A DNA stretch of 64,000 nucleotides from Pomphorhynchus laevis (taxonomy: Eukaryota; Acanthocephala; Palaeacanthocephala; Echinorhynchida; Pomphorhynchidae): assembly GCA_012934845.2 (NCBI GenBank), contig WNNJ02001536.1:84183-148182 (forward strand), read 5' to 3'. This document shows, piece after piece, positions 45,184 through 59,049 of this stretch (position 1 is the first letter of the stretch; the number at the start of each line of letters is the position of its first letter). The notes under the pieces are model-generated. The model did not search any database, was not told where the DNA came from, and saw only the letters and a list, made by a program, of their open reading frames with translations. Both the position numbers and the translations under genes were made by a program.

Positions 45184-48100
45184 ATTGGAAACGAATTTTC
45201 TCTATATTGATTCTGCTTATTAGATACGATCTGAGCGATTCGACACTTTGATTCTGATTTTCTTATGTTTAAATTGCGGATGCGAAAATATATTTTACAA
45301 AATTACAGAAGGAAAGTGGGCTTAATTACGATAGTACTCATCACAATAATGAACATGATTTGTTTTCTAGTTTCATAAAATACAGTCAATTATAGCTTCA
45401 AATTAAAATGTCGAGTGAATTTTGTTCGAGTGGTATAAGGATATATTATACACGGTAATATTCAAGCACCTCATACAACGACATACAATATTATAATCGT
45501 AATCGTTCTCATTTTCAAATGCTTAGTGGCGCATTTTAAATTTTGATTTTAAAGAGGGTGTAAAATTTAAAATATTTGAGACTTTAAGTTTATCAATGCC
45601 TTTTTTCTGTCGTATTGTTAAAGATTTTTAAAGCACATGTTTATGTTTACCGGAACAGTGATTTAGCATAAGAGACATCAAGTATTTGATTTGCGACGTT
45701 ATTTAACCTATGTCACGATGTATGATCCAGGTTCGTGACAAGCCCATGTATATAGTTTTGCGCCGTTTTAAAGATAAGACATAAAATTTGACATATTAGC
45801 AGCGACCTTAAATAATGAAGGTGTAAAATACAAATGTTACAGCGTGCAATACAGCGAAACGTTAGTAAAAATTATATTACAGATTTCGGTGCCAAACATA
45901 AATAACCTTTAAATCTAAAATGCGCAAAAATACATCAAACTTTTCCATCAAAAAAGAAAGATACAAGTAAAACTGTCTCCCCTGTATATCATAACGTGCT
46001 TAGCAAATTTATCTTTTCCCTTTGCTAGGAAAGAAAATAGAGAGAGCTCATTCAAAAACGATAAAGTCGATGATCTGGTAGTCTTATCTCCCATCCATCA
46101 ATTCCGAAGTATCTACAACATCTTTCTTATTTTTCAGCAGGGCAATGAAGGTGGCGATCACAAAGTTTATATATATAGTGTTGATGGATTATATAAATAT
46201 ATGTTATGTCTGCACATTGTAAATCAAACATTATGAAATATCTATCGGACTCATAAACTGGCAGTGTACATCTACTAATAAATTGTGAAACAGATGTGTT
46301 AAAAGATAGGAAAGAGGAATATAAAGAAAGAGAGTCAATATGTTTAAAGAAGCAAGCGATTTTTATTATGTGTTATAATTTATAAGTGTTAAGAATGTTT
46401 CTTTATATATAATACTGTAAAAATTCTTGTATCTACAAATTTAAGTGATAGTTCCAATGATATAAATAAGTGATCTACTACTATTATTCCAGCACACGGC
46501 GAATACAAAAACACAGTGTCTCCTAACTGGTTGATGTGGATTCAAGTATATTAGCTGTGGAAGAGAGGATGATTTTCCTATCAATTGTAATCATCAAAAT
46601 TTGGCTTGAGGATTTAAAAGAGAGGTACGCGTTATAATTGAACTGTTTTTTAATAATTCTTTTTTTTATCAAACTTTACTATTTAAGTTTTGTATAATTT
46701 TGTTAATTTCGGCAATTTATTATTAAACAATCAAGCTAAATTAGCTTTTTCTGATAAACAAAGTTTTACCAAATCACATTAAGCAATTTAAGTTGATAAT
46801 TTGAAATTTGGATAAGTCAACTTTAAATTGATGTTTAGCAATTGGCACAATTTTGAGTTTATTTTTGTTCAGCGCTATATTACACAAAAATACTGCAATT
46901 GTATAGCCTAATTATACAATTGACTTAGCTTTTACGCATTCATAAAAACCAAGAAATAACACTAATGTTATAAATAAGGACAGAAGTAACTTGCAATGGA
47001 TTAATTTTTATAAGTGACACCTCTGGTATTTTAATTTACTCAATGAATGAATTCTCAACTTTGTGGTCAAATGAATATCGCAGCATTTCCACTACAAAAA
47101 TACTCATTCTAATTAAAAATATGTTGAATTTACTTCATTAGCTTTTAATATTGATTTTTCTTACTCACTTCGGATTTACTGAGTTCATCGGTAGAAAACT
47201 GATAAATACAGTAAATTTGAAATGAGTAAATAAAAACGCAGCAAATTCAAATTTACTGCGCGTATCAGTTGGAAACTGCATAACTACCGTCAAAAAATTA
47301 AAATTTTAAACATTTACTTTAAGAATGAACATTTTTAAATTTAGAATTTTAGAGCAGAATCAATAAAACACCAAATTTACTTATATATTTTCTGGATACT
47401 TCTAAAAGCATCATCAGAAACAAAAAAGTTAGAAATATAGATTAAAATCAGTCATTTACATTTTTACATTTATAGCGATATGCAAGAAATTAAGACTTTA
47501 ATTAATTAATTAGTACGAATAAAAATAAAGTAATACCAAACAGTATTATATCACAAATACTAACTAATCATCGTCATTTGCTTTTCATTTATTTATGATA
47601 ATAGCACCTACCTATCGATATATATATAATCCAGGATTAGTTCAAGTATGATCAGTATAACCTAGACATTGCTAAAACGTGCATGAAGCATCGTCTACTA
47701 ATCTTTGAAATCAACATTTATACGAAAATTTGAATTTATAGAAATTTAAGATTATAGAAATTTAAAATTATATTTCAAAATTTAAAATTATATAAATTCA
47801 AAAGTTCTATCAGCTTAAAATAAGAATTAAAATTTCTAGCTCAAGTAATTTAATTTATCTTTATTTGAACATATTAAAGCTTATATGAAACATCGTTTAT
47901 TGATTTTTAAATTCAAAATTTATTCATTTTTATCAGCGTGAAATAAAAATTCAAATATATAGCTCAGGCCATTTAACTTGTTTTTTTATTAGAGTTGATT
48001 TATTAAGTTAGGCGTTTTCACAAGGCGGGATTTTATTGAAACGTGTATACTATGATAGTAAGTTTGAAGTAAATGTGAAAATCGTTACGGAATATCTACA

Positions 48101-50107
48101 TTGCAGGGTTTAGTTACATTACATTACTGCTCGTAATCATTTTGAATATTCAAAAATTAAAATATATACCGGTATTACGAATACAGCAGAGTAAATTATT
48201 CATCACCTCTATTTGGTAGTTGTATAATAAATTAAAATCAAGCAAGAAAGCTATACATATTTAAAAATGATTTTACAATTAATATAGCAAGATTTTATTA
48301 AATATCCCAAAAATCATATCTTGTGAAATTATACTATATAAGCTTTTTGCATATGAAAAAGTAATTTTTAATCTATAAATCTTGTTAAATATAATATTCA
48401 AAAATATTTTACCATTAAAGATTTTTTAGTTATTTTTTTTGTTTTCTAAAATGGTGGTAACAACTTCCTAAATAAAATTGAATAAATAAAAAATATTCCT
48501 TAACATATTTGTTGTATCTTAAACTATTTTAAAGTATTCTAAAATATTAGTATTATAGCATATAAAAAAAATCTTAAAATATTCTTAAAATGTTCTTTAC
48601 ATATTTTAAAACAATGCCAAAAATTAATTTTAATAACATATTTATATTCTAGTTTAAATAGTAGTTTTGCAACTGAGTGTATTTATCAATAGAAATGTAA
48701 ATGAAATGCTTTGATATTCCATATATAATATGGAATACCTAATATCTGCTTTATTCTAAAATATATATTTGAAATTTAAAAAAAATCACCTCTACGAGAA
48801 CACACGAAAAGTAGCAATGTGAACAACTATGATTTACATATGCAGGTGTATGCAAATGCTTTAGATTGCGATGTTTAGATTAACTGTACTTTCTCTGAGC
48901 TTATATTTCAACTGTAAATTTAGTGTTTGCATTGTTTCATAAATGCTATTCTCTACTTTTTAAGGAATAACAATTAATAAATATAATATCATAATATTTC
49001 GATAGCAGAGCGATTTAAACATTTTTAAAGGCTTTGGAATAAACTACTTTCAAAGTATTTTATTTTTTAATTAAACTTATAACACACGCTAAAGAAATTA
49101 ATATTTTAATATATTGCTCTAGAATGATTTTTTTAGCAATACGACGTTTACATTATTGAGTTACAATAAAATTAAGCTTTGATATGGTCTTTTGTAATTT
49201 TAAATGTAAATATTTTGCAACGTTCTATGCTAATACGAGCGTTCATATGAACCTACAAGGGAATGGTTTTTCTGAATTTAAGGTTAATTAGCTTCATAAT
49301 TAAGTTGTTTTATGACACATTAACAATTTCTACTATTAATTGATAGAATTAATTAATAAATGTATTTTAATTTATAAAACTTGTGGTAAATGAGTCCGTC
49401 ATCAACAGTATTTATCATCTCGTCATATTTCAGCTTATTTACTTCGATTTTATATAATAGTGAAATTAATGATAAATTTAAATGCATTATTTTATAACTA
49501 ATATGCATTATTTTATAACTAAAATGTCGGTATCATAATGCTATTATTGTTTGTCTTATGGACAGTGATGTTATCGATAAAAAATATTACTCAAATGACA
49601 AGGTTAATAATAACAAGAGAAGGCTATTGAATATATAAACATTTATATATTCAGCACATTTAGAAATTTTAACTCAAACATGCTAAGAATATTTGACTTA
49701 AACATTTTGTGTTTAGTACTAAACAGGGGAAAGTAGATTCATGATTTTATTTAGCTTTATCGTTACATTGAGTAGAGAATAAAAAGCTGCCAATGTGTAT
49801 ATTTATATAAATAGTTTTGTAAGTAATGTATATTTAATATTTTAATATTTTAACATGAAATATAAGCATAAATCTAATGGCTTATAATTTTAACAATATC
49901 AACTGCAAAGTAAAAGCTACCAACATATAATTATAACTATCACAATAATTTGTTCATATAACAAACTACCGTTATAAATAAGGATCCAGTAATAAGGAGC
50001 AGGAGCTAATAATTGATACATGAATTCATTTTTAATTTTATAAATTGATTGTTTATTCATTTTAAATTACATTTAATTAGTGGAAAGAGTAAAATTATTA
50101 TTATTAT
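45184..50107. other. AT-rich gene desert
   Basis: About 4.9 kb with no coding exon, RNA gene or clear repeat recognised on either strand. A GC-richer patch at 46480-46620 has no identifiable homology. Confidence 0.5.
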
Positions 50108-50300
50108 TAAAAGTCAAATAAACAAAAATAAAAGTCAAATATTCAATAGCTAACTGCTATCATTCTCAAGATAAAATTATAAAAAATGTACAACAAAATC
50201 TTTATTTCGTTGCACATTTTTCATAATTTTGTCCTGAAGATGGTAGCTATCGAAAGTGAGTATGAAAATTTGACTATCGAAAATTTGACTTTTAATAAAT
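50108..50300. mobile_element. Palindromic element with diverged hammerhead-like arms
   Basis: ttattaaaagtcaaat (left) is answered by tttgacttttaataa (right), and ataaaattataaaaaatgta by the right-arm tttttcataattttgt. The right arm has CTGAAGA (50234-50240), T, a short self-complementary stem and GAAA (50252-50255). The left arm keeps the better stem (atagc-loop-gctat on its reverse strand) but has a changed CTGAAGA. The arms differ more than in the other two palindromes, so this copy is older. Confidence 0.6.
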
Positions 50301-53300
50301 AAAATTAATTTTACTCTCTTTACTTTGTAAATATTATTAATAATTAGTACATAAATAATTATAATTTAAGCATGCCATGAACTACTTATCTGGATCTATT
50401 TATTAGCAGAGAAAATTCATAACTTCACTACTTTAGATTAATGCAATTAATCTAAATCACGGCTATAAAATTATTTCTCATTTGGTCTTTAAGACAATTG
50501 TTGTTCTTAATGGAACTACTTTTAACGTAACTAATTGAACTTTAATGTCAATGAAAGTTCAATTACAAAGAAATTTAAATATTTTTGTATTATAATATGG
50601 ACAAATATTTTTATAGAAAAATATTCTAGCAAGTTAATCACAGAACAAGTATCTTAGAATTATTGGCAAGTGTAAGATATTAAGTTATGTAAAGAATATA
50701 ACAACATTTTTATTTCACTTTACTAAACACTGGTCATTATGCATAAATGAGATTATAGCAATTGAATATCGAATCTCACCCATAATTAAGAAGAATTAAA
50801 TAACATGTTTGTGCATTGGTAATGGAAATTGATGTGCACAAATATGTAATTATTGTTAACGCTGTCGCAATACTTAAAAATATGATTTGTATAGTAAATT
50901 ACTATTTCTCGTAACGATAAGTTTGAAATACATAAATTTATAAGGCCAAAATTCTAAACCGGATTATGTAAATATCCTTGCCGGATATTTGTCCACTATT
51001 CGAAAATATGCATTTTTATTTCACGTACTGGACTTATCCCAAATATCGCCTTATGAACGGGTATTGTACTGCCAAGTATTGTGAATTACTATGTATTTAA
51101 TTTAATACGAACAGCCACCATTGCACATGAATAAAGCATATTATCCATGTTAAGTCAAATTTGTGACCATGATCACTCAGTATAAAAAATACTAGTTCGA
51201 CAATGTCTTAAGTCAGCGGCGTTATGTACAGGATTTTATCTCACTATTAAACTACCAAAAACATTGATTTTCTAAAATTAAGATATGCGTGCTTGTGCGA
51301 TAAAATAAAAATCATAAACTACTTTTAGTGCGATTTTAGTATTTTTATAAGGTTATGTCATTTAGCTAACACAATCTACATAACAGAGTTTGAATTGATG
51401 TTTACGCTATAAAATGCAACAATAGCCAATGATTGGTATTTCAAAAATCAATACACAAGTAATATAAGGACATCAACATATTTAATGAATCAGAAAGAAT
51501 TTTAAGTAATAATCTTCAGTGATTATGAAAAAATGCTACATTACAAGGAAAATGTGTTTATGAATAAAATGATAATACAGTACAGTATTTCGCTAATGTT
51601 ATAAATAATCGATACAATGTAATTAATGTCTAAGGGTTTGCGCATGAATATAATGCACTGATCATTAAATATTATACACTGATCATTATTAAATAGAACG
51701 ATAAACATTCTTAAAAACTGAAATGTTCATTTTTGAAAAAGACAAAAAGACTATAATGTTCACCGTTCCAAAATCGGACGGAATTTTTGATTTACACACA
51801 ATGGTATCATCCGCAGTATATTACAATAAGATGTATCTTCTTATTACAATCGCTGATTACAATTATGATTGATAAAAATAAAACTGGTTGTAATACACTG
51901 AAGATGATATCACAATGAATACGGAAATGCCCATTTTAGAGCGATAAATGTTTATTTGCTTTTGATTTGCGAAGACGACAAGTTTACTATACCGAAAATT
52001 ATCTCTTTCTTTTACATTAACAAAATCTATCTATATAAAAAGAGAGAATAATCACATTTTATGCATTAAGTGCATATAAATCGATATTATTTGCATAATC
52101 GAAATTATTTGCATAATATATTGTTCGCTCAACATATATATAAAGTAAAGCAGAATCGCTATACATGGGTATATATACAAAGAACACAGGTGTCTAAAAT
52201 ATTTATATCTTATCCTATTTAGAATAATAACAAAATGAGTATTTTTTTTTGCTTTTTACGATTGCAAGTGCTTGAAATTTGTTATTCATTCTGTCCCTAT
52301 TTATCAAATGTTCAACATCATCGAAATACAAAAATAATAGAATCGAAAGATGTTGTAACACACCGATGCGTATGACAACGTTCTATTTTCTTGACAGTAT
52401 GGATAAATGCCTCACGAGGTAGTTTGGAACAAGCAAACTCAATTATTTATATATATGATTTTAGGCAAATCTATATATAAAGTTCAAATAATTCTTTATA
52501 TATATATGAATTCAGGCAAGATGTGTATGATTAAACGACGATAAATATGGAACAAGTGATTTGATTAACTTATTACAAATAGTGTTGACAAAGCATAATG
52601 CTCTTTACGATTATTATCATAAATCGATTTCAAAATGGGTTTGATCCTAGTATATCAAGCGTACAATGGCCACTAGAAGATGACAGTTCGAATAAATTCG
52701 AAGTACAATTCGTAGTACAGTTTTTCGATTATCTAGTGATTATTGATATACATACGTAAATATAAATGGCTATTGAGCCAGTATTAATTAAGCATTTCAA
52801 ATCACTAGTTAGTGATAAATGTAAGGCTTCTGATTGTATAACTTCACCGTATGGGTTGAGTTTTTAAAGATATTTTATTGTAATTAAAGAAACTAACTAT
52901 CTTATTACTGATATAAATTACAATACACGATTTTAATTTTTCAAACTGAAATCAATTACTAGGATCTTATGCAACTTAAACATTTTATTAAAATAATATA
53001 AAGTATATCAATCTATTATAAATAACCAAATTATCGTTAGCATTACGGATCGAATAAAATTTATACAAGCTTGTATGAATATTTACATTGCAATTAACAA
53101 TTTATGAAGTAGATTATCGTCGAATAATCGAAATTAAATAATATCGATACACTAACACTAACAGTTGTAAAAACAGTTTTAACAATTATTAAAGTATACT
53201 TATGGCTAATTATAACTTTGTAAAAAGGTTTTCAATTATTTAGGAAATAATAATTAATTAATAATTATTAAATAATAATTCATACTTTTATTAAAACTTC

Positions 53301-53370
53301 AGAAGATAAAATTAAAATAAATAAATTCTAATTAGTTTTCTCGTACTAATGATCATATTATTTTTTTTAA
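50301..53370. other. AT-rich gene desert
   Basis: A small local duplication at 52435-52520 (atatatgattttaggcaa / atatatgaattcaggcaa) and another at 52080-52125 (ttatttgcataat). No genes. Confidence 0.5.
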
Positions 53371-53454
53371 TTTAAATTTTTAAATTTCCAGGAACTATCA
53401 TGCATAGTGTCGTTCAACTATGCATGATAGTTCCTGGAAATTTAAAAATTTAAA
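53371..53454. mobile_element. Perfect 38-bp-arm palindrome, internal-deletion relative of 35325-35545
   Basis: Arms 53371-53408 and 53417-53454 are exact reverse complements around an 8-base loop (gtcgttca). The sequence ggaactatcatgcatagt matches the outer arms of the element at 35.3 kb (ggaactatcatgtatagtt). The hammerhead-bearing inner part is absent. The right flank also matches (acagatcaggatgga versus the complement of tccattctgatatg). Confidence 0.85.
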
Positions 53455-56379
53455 TACAGATCAGGATGGATATATTTCTAATTATTTTTTAATTGTTTTA
53501 TGAATTAGTGAACGTAAAACCCGAGAAAACGACAGTCGCCATGATTATTCTTCTCTAATTGATTTTCGTTACAGAAATAATTTACTCAATCATTCAATAG
53601 TAATAATAATTCAAATAATAATTCAGTTCAGCAAAATAGCAGTCAGATTCAAAAATTGTATTAACTTCATTATTAAACGCAGTCAATATACATCATGGTT
53701 GATTTTAATCAATCTTGCTACTGCCGTATGGTTGTTTTTCGTCGCCTTGCTGTAATAATTCTTACAAAGCACCACCGATAACCTATATAAACTAGTATAT
53801 TTTATATTTTCGTATATGTAGATTTGGATATTGTATTATAATTTTATTATAATTTAATGAAAAATTATTATTTAAATATGAAACATTAGTATTTAATTTT
53901 TAAATTGTACATGTTAATATTTTAACAAACAAAGCATTTTAAATATTATTATCTTTAAGTGCAAATCATAGAATAAATTTATTTTTATCATAATGGCCTG
54001 TAGCCCTTCTGATTTAATAGAACGGCAGCATGATTTATGTAAACACTCTTGTTTAATTCATTCTTCTACAATGTGTTGAGAATTACTTTATGTGTCAATG
54101 TATGATTTATTAAATCTTGCCATTTTATTATTCACATATGGATAATAAAGTTTTTATTAATCTATACATATATGTAGTGCGAAACCTCTATTTCAATAAA
54201 TACTGTATTGTTAGACCAATTCTGGTCGATGTCGAACTCATCAAAGCACGATAAGGTTAAAATTATTAAGTAATATTAAATTATTTAAAATATTAAGATA
54301 GCAAATTGTTTAGACATTCTTTCGTATCGTTAATGCATACAATAAACTTAAAACTGATACTCTTTATACAACATAAATTTTTATAAAGAATATTTTGTCC
54401 TTTATTTGTTTCAATGGGAACTGACTAATCAATATATAGGCTTAATAAAGGTAAAACTTTCAATGATCACTGTATTAAGTAGTTATTTTACCGCATGCCA
54501 GGATTTATATATAAAAAGTTACTGAATGAGTATATATTCATCTTTGTACTATGCCATTTATATATATGTAAATTTGTGAAAAATTGCGTTTAAATTGCGA
54601 AAGGTTGTATACAACCTTGTAATATTAAACGGATTCCTTTACAGTATTTAATAAATTACCTAGAACTAGTAAACGACAGTATATCGACCATACCAATAAT
54701 TATTATTCGATTTCATTTTCTTAAAGATGTCGTCTAATCAATGTCATTATATTAAGGTTAAAGCTTGCATTTTTGTATTAAAATTGAGTGTTATTATTAA
54801 TACAGTGATTGCTCCCCCCAAAAAAGAGTTTATCTTCATTGTGAAATATGAGCGTGTGCTATATGTATTTCAATCTATTCTAAAATGTTAATTTATCACA
54901 AACATTTCTGAATAATAAAACAGAAAAGTTAAGCATAAGATTTTAAACATAAGATCTAGGGAATATATACAGTTTAAAAGTTTTATATATAAACATGGTA
55001 ACTGGTATATATTCATATATACAAAATATATGCATGTAATCCAGCTATACGTTATTTATTTAAAATAACATATTGTTTTGGCACATTTATTAAAATAAAT
55101 GTTCGATGAGTAAGAAAACAAAGCGAAATTACCAATTTATAATTTTGGTTTGTGTTCAACATATTTCACATCTTAAATTATTTTTCCGTTAATGATAGTA
55201 TATCTTTAATGAACACTTTTTCACAATAGATCTATTATAATAGATTAAGCCATGCAAATATCAAATGCTTCATTAAGGATTACACATTTGCGATCACACA
55301 AATATAAGATAAATTTTGTTTAACTTCGTATCTTTTAAATATTTGCATATTAGTGTTAACCGCAGTGGAATAAAATTAATACAGAACAATTTAAGAATCA
55401 ATTCTGTCTGGTAAATGATGTCATTTATCTACACAGATATGATTATCCTGGTTACTTTTCGTAAAGTTTTAAAAGAAAATGGTTGTTGCCATAAGAATTA
55501 TGCTAAATGTCTTGACAAAGCGATCACTTTATTTAGGGTTATAAAAATATCGCTTTTATCACTGACAATTATATTCAAATAGTTTTTATCTTCATCAATA
55601 TATTTACAAATATACATTGTGTATTATGATAACCTGCAGTACCTTGCATTTTATTATTAACATTACACTTTAATTAATAGATAGCATTAAACAATATATA
55701 CATAGATCTAACGAGTTATTTTTATTTAAAATAAAATATAGTTTTGACATATCTATAAAACTTAATGTTCAATAAGTAACTTTTTTCGTATGTCTACATT
55801 TTAAATTATTTTTCAGCCAATGATAGTCTATCTTTAATGAATCCTTTTTTGTCTTCCAATCAGCATCTATCACGATTACATGGAATTAATATTCTTAGCG
55901 GATTCGCTTTACCTGCACAAACAGCGTCAGCGGTAAGAATAAATTGCTATTTATATAATATTAAGAGACAGTAGTGAAAATCTAACTTTACCAGCAAACT
56001 GGTGTTTTACAATTGTTGGTTGTACTTATCCTCTATTTATTATTAATCATATAATGAGAGAGCCTAATACTTAGATAGAGCTTGGCACTGAAAATTTATC
56101 ATATGTATAACAAATCGACAGCACCGTGATTACCACATAGTGATACTTTCTATATTTTAGAAAAACTATTCATTCAAAACGGTGCTACTAGATAGGAGAA
56201 TAACAATGAACATAACCTGCTGTTGCAAAAGATTCTATGAGCTGTTAGCCATCTTTTAGATCGACTTCAGTCAGATTGGATCTCATCAGTAAAGCTAGAG
56301 CAATAAGATGCTGCATATACATGATTAGGTTCAAATTTAAACCGGTGCAGATTCGGATCGTCCATCAATGACGATACTG
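53455..56379. other. AT-rich gene desert
   Basis: 53735-53765 contains cgtcgccttgctgtaataat, matching the outer end of the 45.0-kb palindrome, so a decayed element probably ends here. Nothing else was recognised. Confidence 0.5.
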
Positions 56380-56476
56380 ATCAAGGCAAATGCACTATTT
56401 TATTTGATAAAGCTGTCGGGTTTATTTTATTTATTTGACAAGGCTTTATCAAATAAATAAGAGTCTTTGCCTTGAT
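56380..56476. repeat. Inverted repeat, 34-bp arms
   Basis: 56380-56413 (atcaaggcaaa ... gataaagc) pairs with 56443-56476 (gctttatc ... tttgccttgat). First of three adjacent hairpins. Confidence 0.8.
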
Positions 56477-56490
56477 TCGATTATATACAT

Positions 56491-56600
56491 AACCAAAACC
56501 AGAATGTTTTTTATTATTATTTGGAAATAATGTTTTTGAGTTTCGTTTTAGAAGCTCAAAACGTTCTTTCAAAATCATAAAAAGCATTCTGGTTTTGGTT
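56491..56600. repeat. Inverted repeat, 16-bp perfect ends with inner hairpin
   Basis: aaccaaaaccagaatg at 56491-56506 is answered exactly at 56585-56600. Inside, tttgag ... ctcaaa forms a second stem. Confidence 0.8.
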
Positions 56601-56604
56601 TTTT

Positions 56605-56779
56605 TATATTATGCAATTCAATCCGCTATTAAGAAGGATCCCACAAGTCGGTTTATTACACCCTTCCAATACAGAAAGATGTCAAATTATATATATATTT
56701 AACATCCTTCTCCATTGAACTGGTGTAATAAACCGACTTCTGGGATCCTTGTTAATAGCAGATTCAATTGCATAATATG
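56605..56779. mobile_element. Foldback element, ~58-bp arms (MITE-like)
   Basis: 56605-56662 (tatgcaattcaatccgctat, then aaggatccca and gtcggtttattacacc) pairs with 56722-56779 with few mismatches. The 59-bp centre has a further weak stem (agatgtc / aacatcct). No hammerhead strings and no coding. Confidence 0.8.
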
Positions 56780-57271
56780 AAAAAATGTAAGAATCCCATT
56801 AGCTAAAACGAGAATGCTAAAACGATATGAAAGAATATTGTGAAATAATATTAGCTATTTGAGCGATTTAATTACGATTTAATTTCTCCATTAAACATTG
56901 CAATGCTTGATTGTAGTGGTACTTAGTGGTACCCAAATGCTTAGTTTACTAACTTTCGTAGTTTGCTACTGTAATTTACAATGAATACAATACTTATATG
57001 AAATACTCTACTTACGAGTAAATAATCATGAAAAGTATCGAAATTAAATTGTTAATTGAATTAAATCTTCAATTAATTAAATTGAAGATTTATAATTAAA
57101 TATTCAATTGTCTATTAAATCAATTAATTGTCTATTAAATCTTTAATTGTCATTAGATTGTAAATAAGGCGAAGAGTTATTATCATTTATTATACAATTT
57201 TGATCCAATATTTCGATGACATGTGGGTACACAATTATCAAGGATTTTAATAATGTCTCTCGACAAATTTT
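56780..57271. other. AT-rich spacer
   Basis: Contains dense taattaa/ttaattg self-complementary runs at 57040-57150. No gene. Confidence 0.45.
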
Positions 57272-57387
57272 ACAATCTAACGAAATTAGTGTTATTAATG
57301 TCCTTATTTATAATCTAACGAAATTAACGTTATTAATGTCCTTATCTACAATTTAACGAAATTAAAGTGTTATATGCTTAATCCTTA
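57272..57387. repeat. Three copies of a 38-bp tandem repeat
   Basis: Units start near 57274, 57312 and 57350 with aatctaacgaaatta ... ttattaatgtcctta. They show only a few differences. Confidence 0.85.
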
Positions 57388-57610
57388 TTCTGATACATCG
57401 TCTGTTATTTATTAGTCAATTCTTGAAAATTGATTTTCATTTTAAATTTAAATTTTTTATTTTAACTTGATATAAATTATATAAAATCTTATAATAATAA
57501 ATGATAAATTGTAATTATTTAATTATTAAATTTTGATTCAGAGTTATTTTTTGATATTATAATTATATTAAATACGCAACTCAGTCAGTTTATTTGGTTT
57601 GTTAGGATTT
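57385..57610 (+). repeat. Dispersed AT-rich repeat copy
   Basis: ttctgatacatcgtctgtta through ttttattttaacttgatata to the terminal ctcagtcagtt. Same family as 38105-38345. Confidence 0.7.
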
Positions 57611-58229
57611 GATTTAAAACAGCAATGCTCGCTTTGTTTACATAACATTTAAATTACATGCTGTAAATAAATAAATATTAGAAGTTTTAATAATTAAAAT
57701 ATGTATAATTGAAGAAGCTTTGTCCAGTAGATAGGACATAAAAATATGAGATAAAGATAAAGATAAATATTATGTATTTAGACTATTTACTCATTAATAC
57801 CAATTGTTTCTAGCTTGGATAACAGAGATATTCTTTCTTTTAAATTAAGAAAATACAAGTCTTATTTAATAAAAAGAGTTATATTCAAGCAAATATTTAG
57901 TTGTACCAGAAAACGAGCCCTACTCTAAACATCGTAGAATGACATTCAAACTCGAAATATTACTAGTCACTAACTAAGTCACTAAAATATTCAAGACCGA
58001 GACAATGCTAGTCACTCGCATTGTTTTAGAGAAATATAATGCTTACGTCAGATGGCAAGAAAGAATCGACACGGAACAAGAGTGATTAACACATTAAGAG
58101 AACACCCTTATTAACCTTTGAGAGAACATCTTAATTAATAAGTAGCATTTTTAACTATTTACATTATTCAAAAATATTTTACTTTTCCAACTTTACTTTA
58201 CTATATTAGAAATTTACTTTTAACATATT
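57611..58229. other. Unassigned sequence
   Basis: No recognised coding or repeat structure. Confidence 0.4.
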
Positions 58230-59045
58230 GAAATGTCTTCTTCAGTCCCGTAAGCTTCCAAAGCGTTTTACAATAGCATATCTCTGTACATTTATTTTTT
58301 ATATCCAATGGTTTAATGTTAATAAAGTCTTATATTCATTTACCGGCCGATTATAGTCTGTCCATTCTAACATACACTATTCTTTCAGATTTACAGTTAT
58401 TTATACTCGTTAGTGGATAGCAAAGCCCTTTTGAGGTCCTATCAAACTGTTTACATTCAATAATGTTATTGCAGCATTTCGTTCTCTTGATGCTGTATTT
58501 GTTGCATTGTACTTACGACCACAAATATCTCTAATGTATCCACTAAGACTCGAGACTCGATCTATCGATATATTTCGAGATATTCGTTCCCTGTGAATAT
58601 GACACGATATATAAACGGTTTCTTTTATATTTCACCAGCATTTTATTAATAACCACATATCTTTCTCTTTGTAGAAACCGGAATCCATTGTGATATGGAA
58701 TTATTAGTTTATAATCTGCAATTAGTTTCTCTTTTGAACCATTTTCATTTATATTAAGTTCCGGCTTTTTTAAGTTTATGATAAATCTGCCGATTTGTAT
58801 ATCCTCAATTTAACAATTCGTTTCTCAGGGCTAGTAATAATTTTTATGCGTCTTCACGTTATGTGCATATCAAAGTATTTCCATGGATTTGCTGTAGATA
58901 AGTAATCTTTTCATCCCTACAGCATGGTTACTGCATGGATGCATGACTTTTTGAGTTGTTGGTTTTCTATGCAATCTTGTTTTCAAAGAGGGTTTTCCTT
59001 CCTTAGTGATATTAATGCCAACAAAATCACTGTTTTATTGTCACA
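58230..59045 (-). mobile_element. Penelope-like element, RT C-terminal remnant and end
   Basis: Minus strand from about 59025: SDFVGINITKEGKPSL then TRLHRKPTTQKVMHPCSNH, the late RT block of Penelope-like elements (FLDV... and YRKPT...SNHP). Further down, LIIPYHNGFRFLQRERYVV resembles the IPYxxG block. Near the end (58245-58239) CTGAAGA followed by AGACATTTC recalls a terminal-repeat hammerhead. Stops and frame changes are present. The RT core is absent on the right, where the sequence meets the LINE tail at about 59050. A GIY-YIG nuclease was not seen. Confidence 0.55.
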
Positions 59046-59049
59046 CGGG

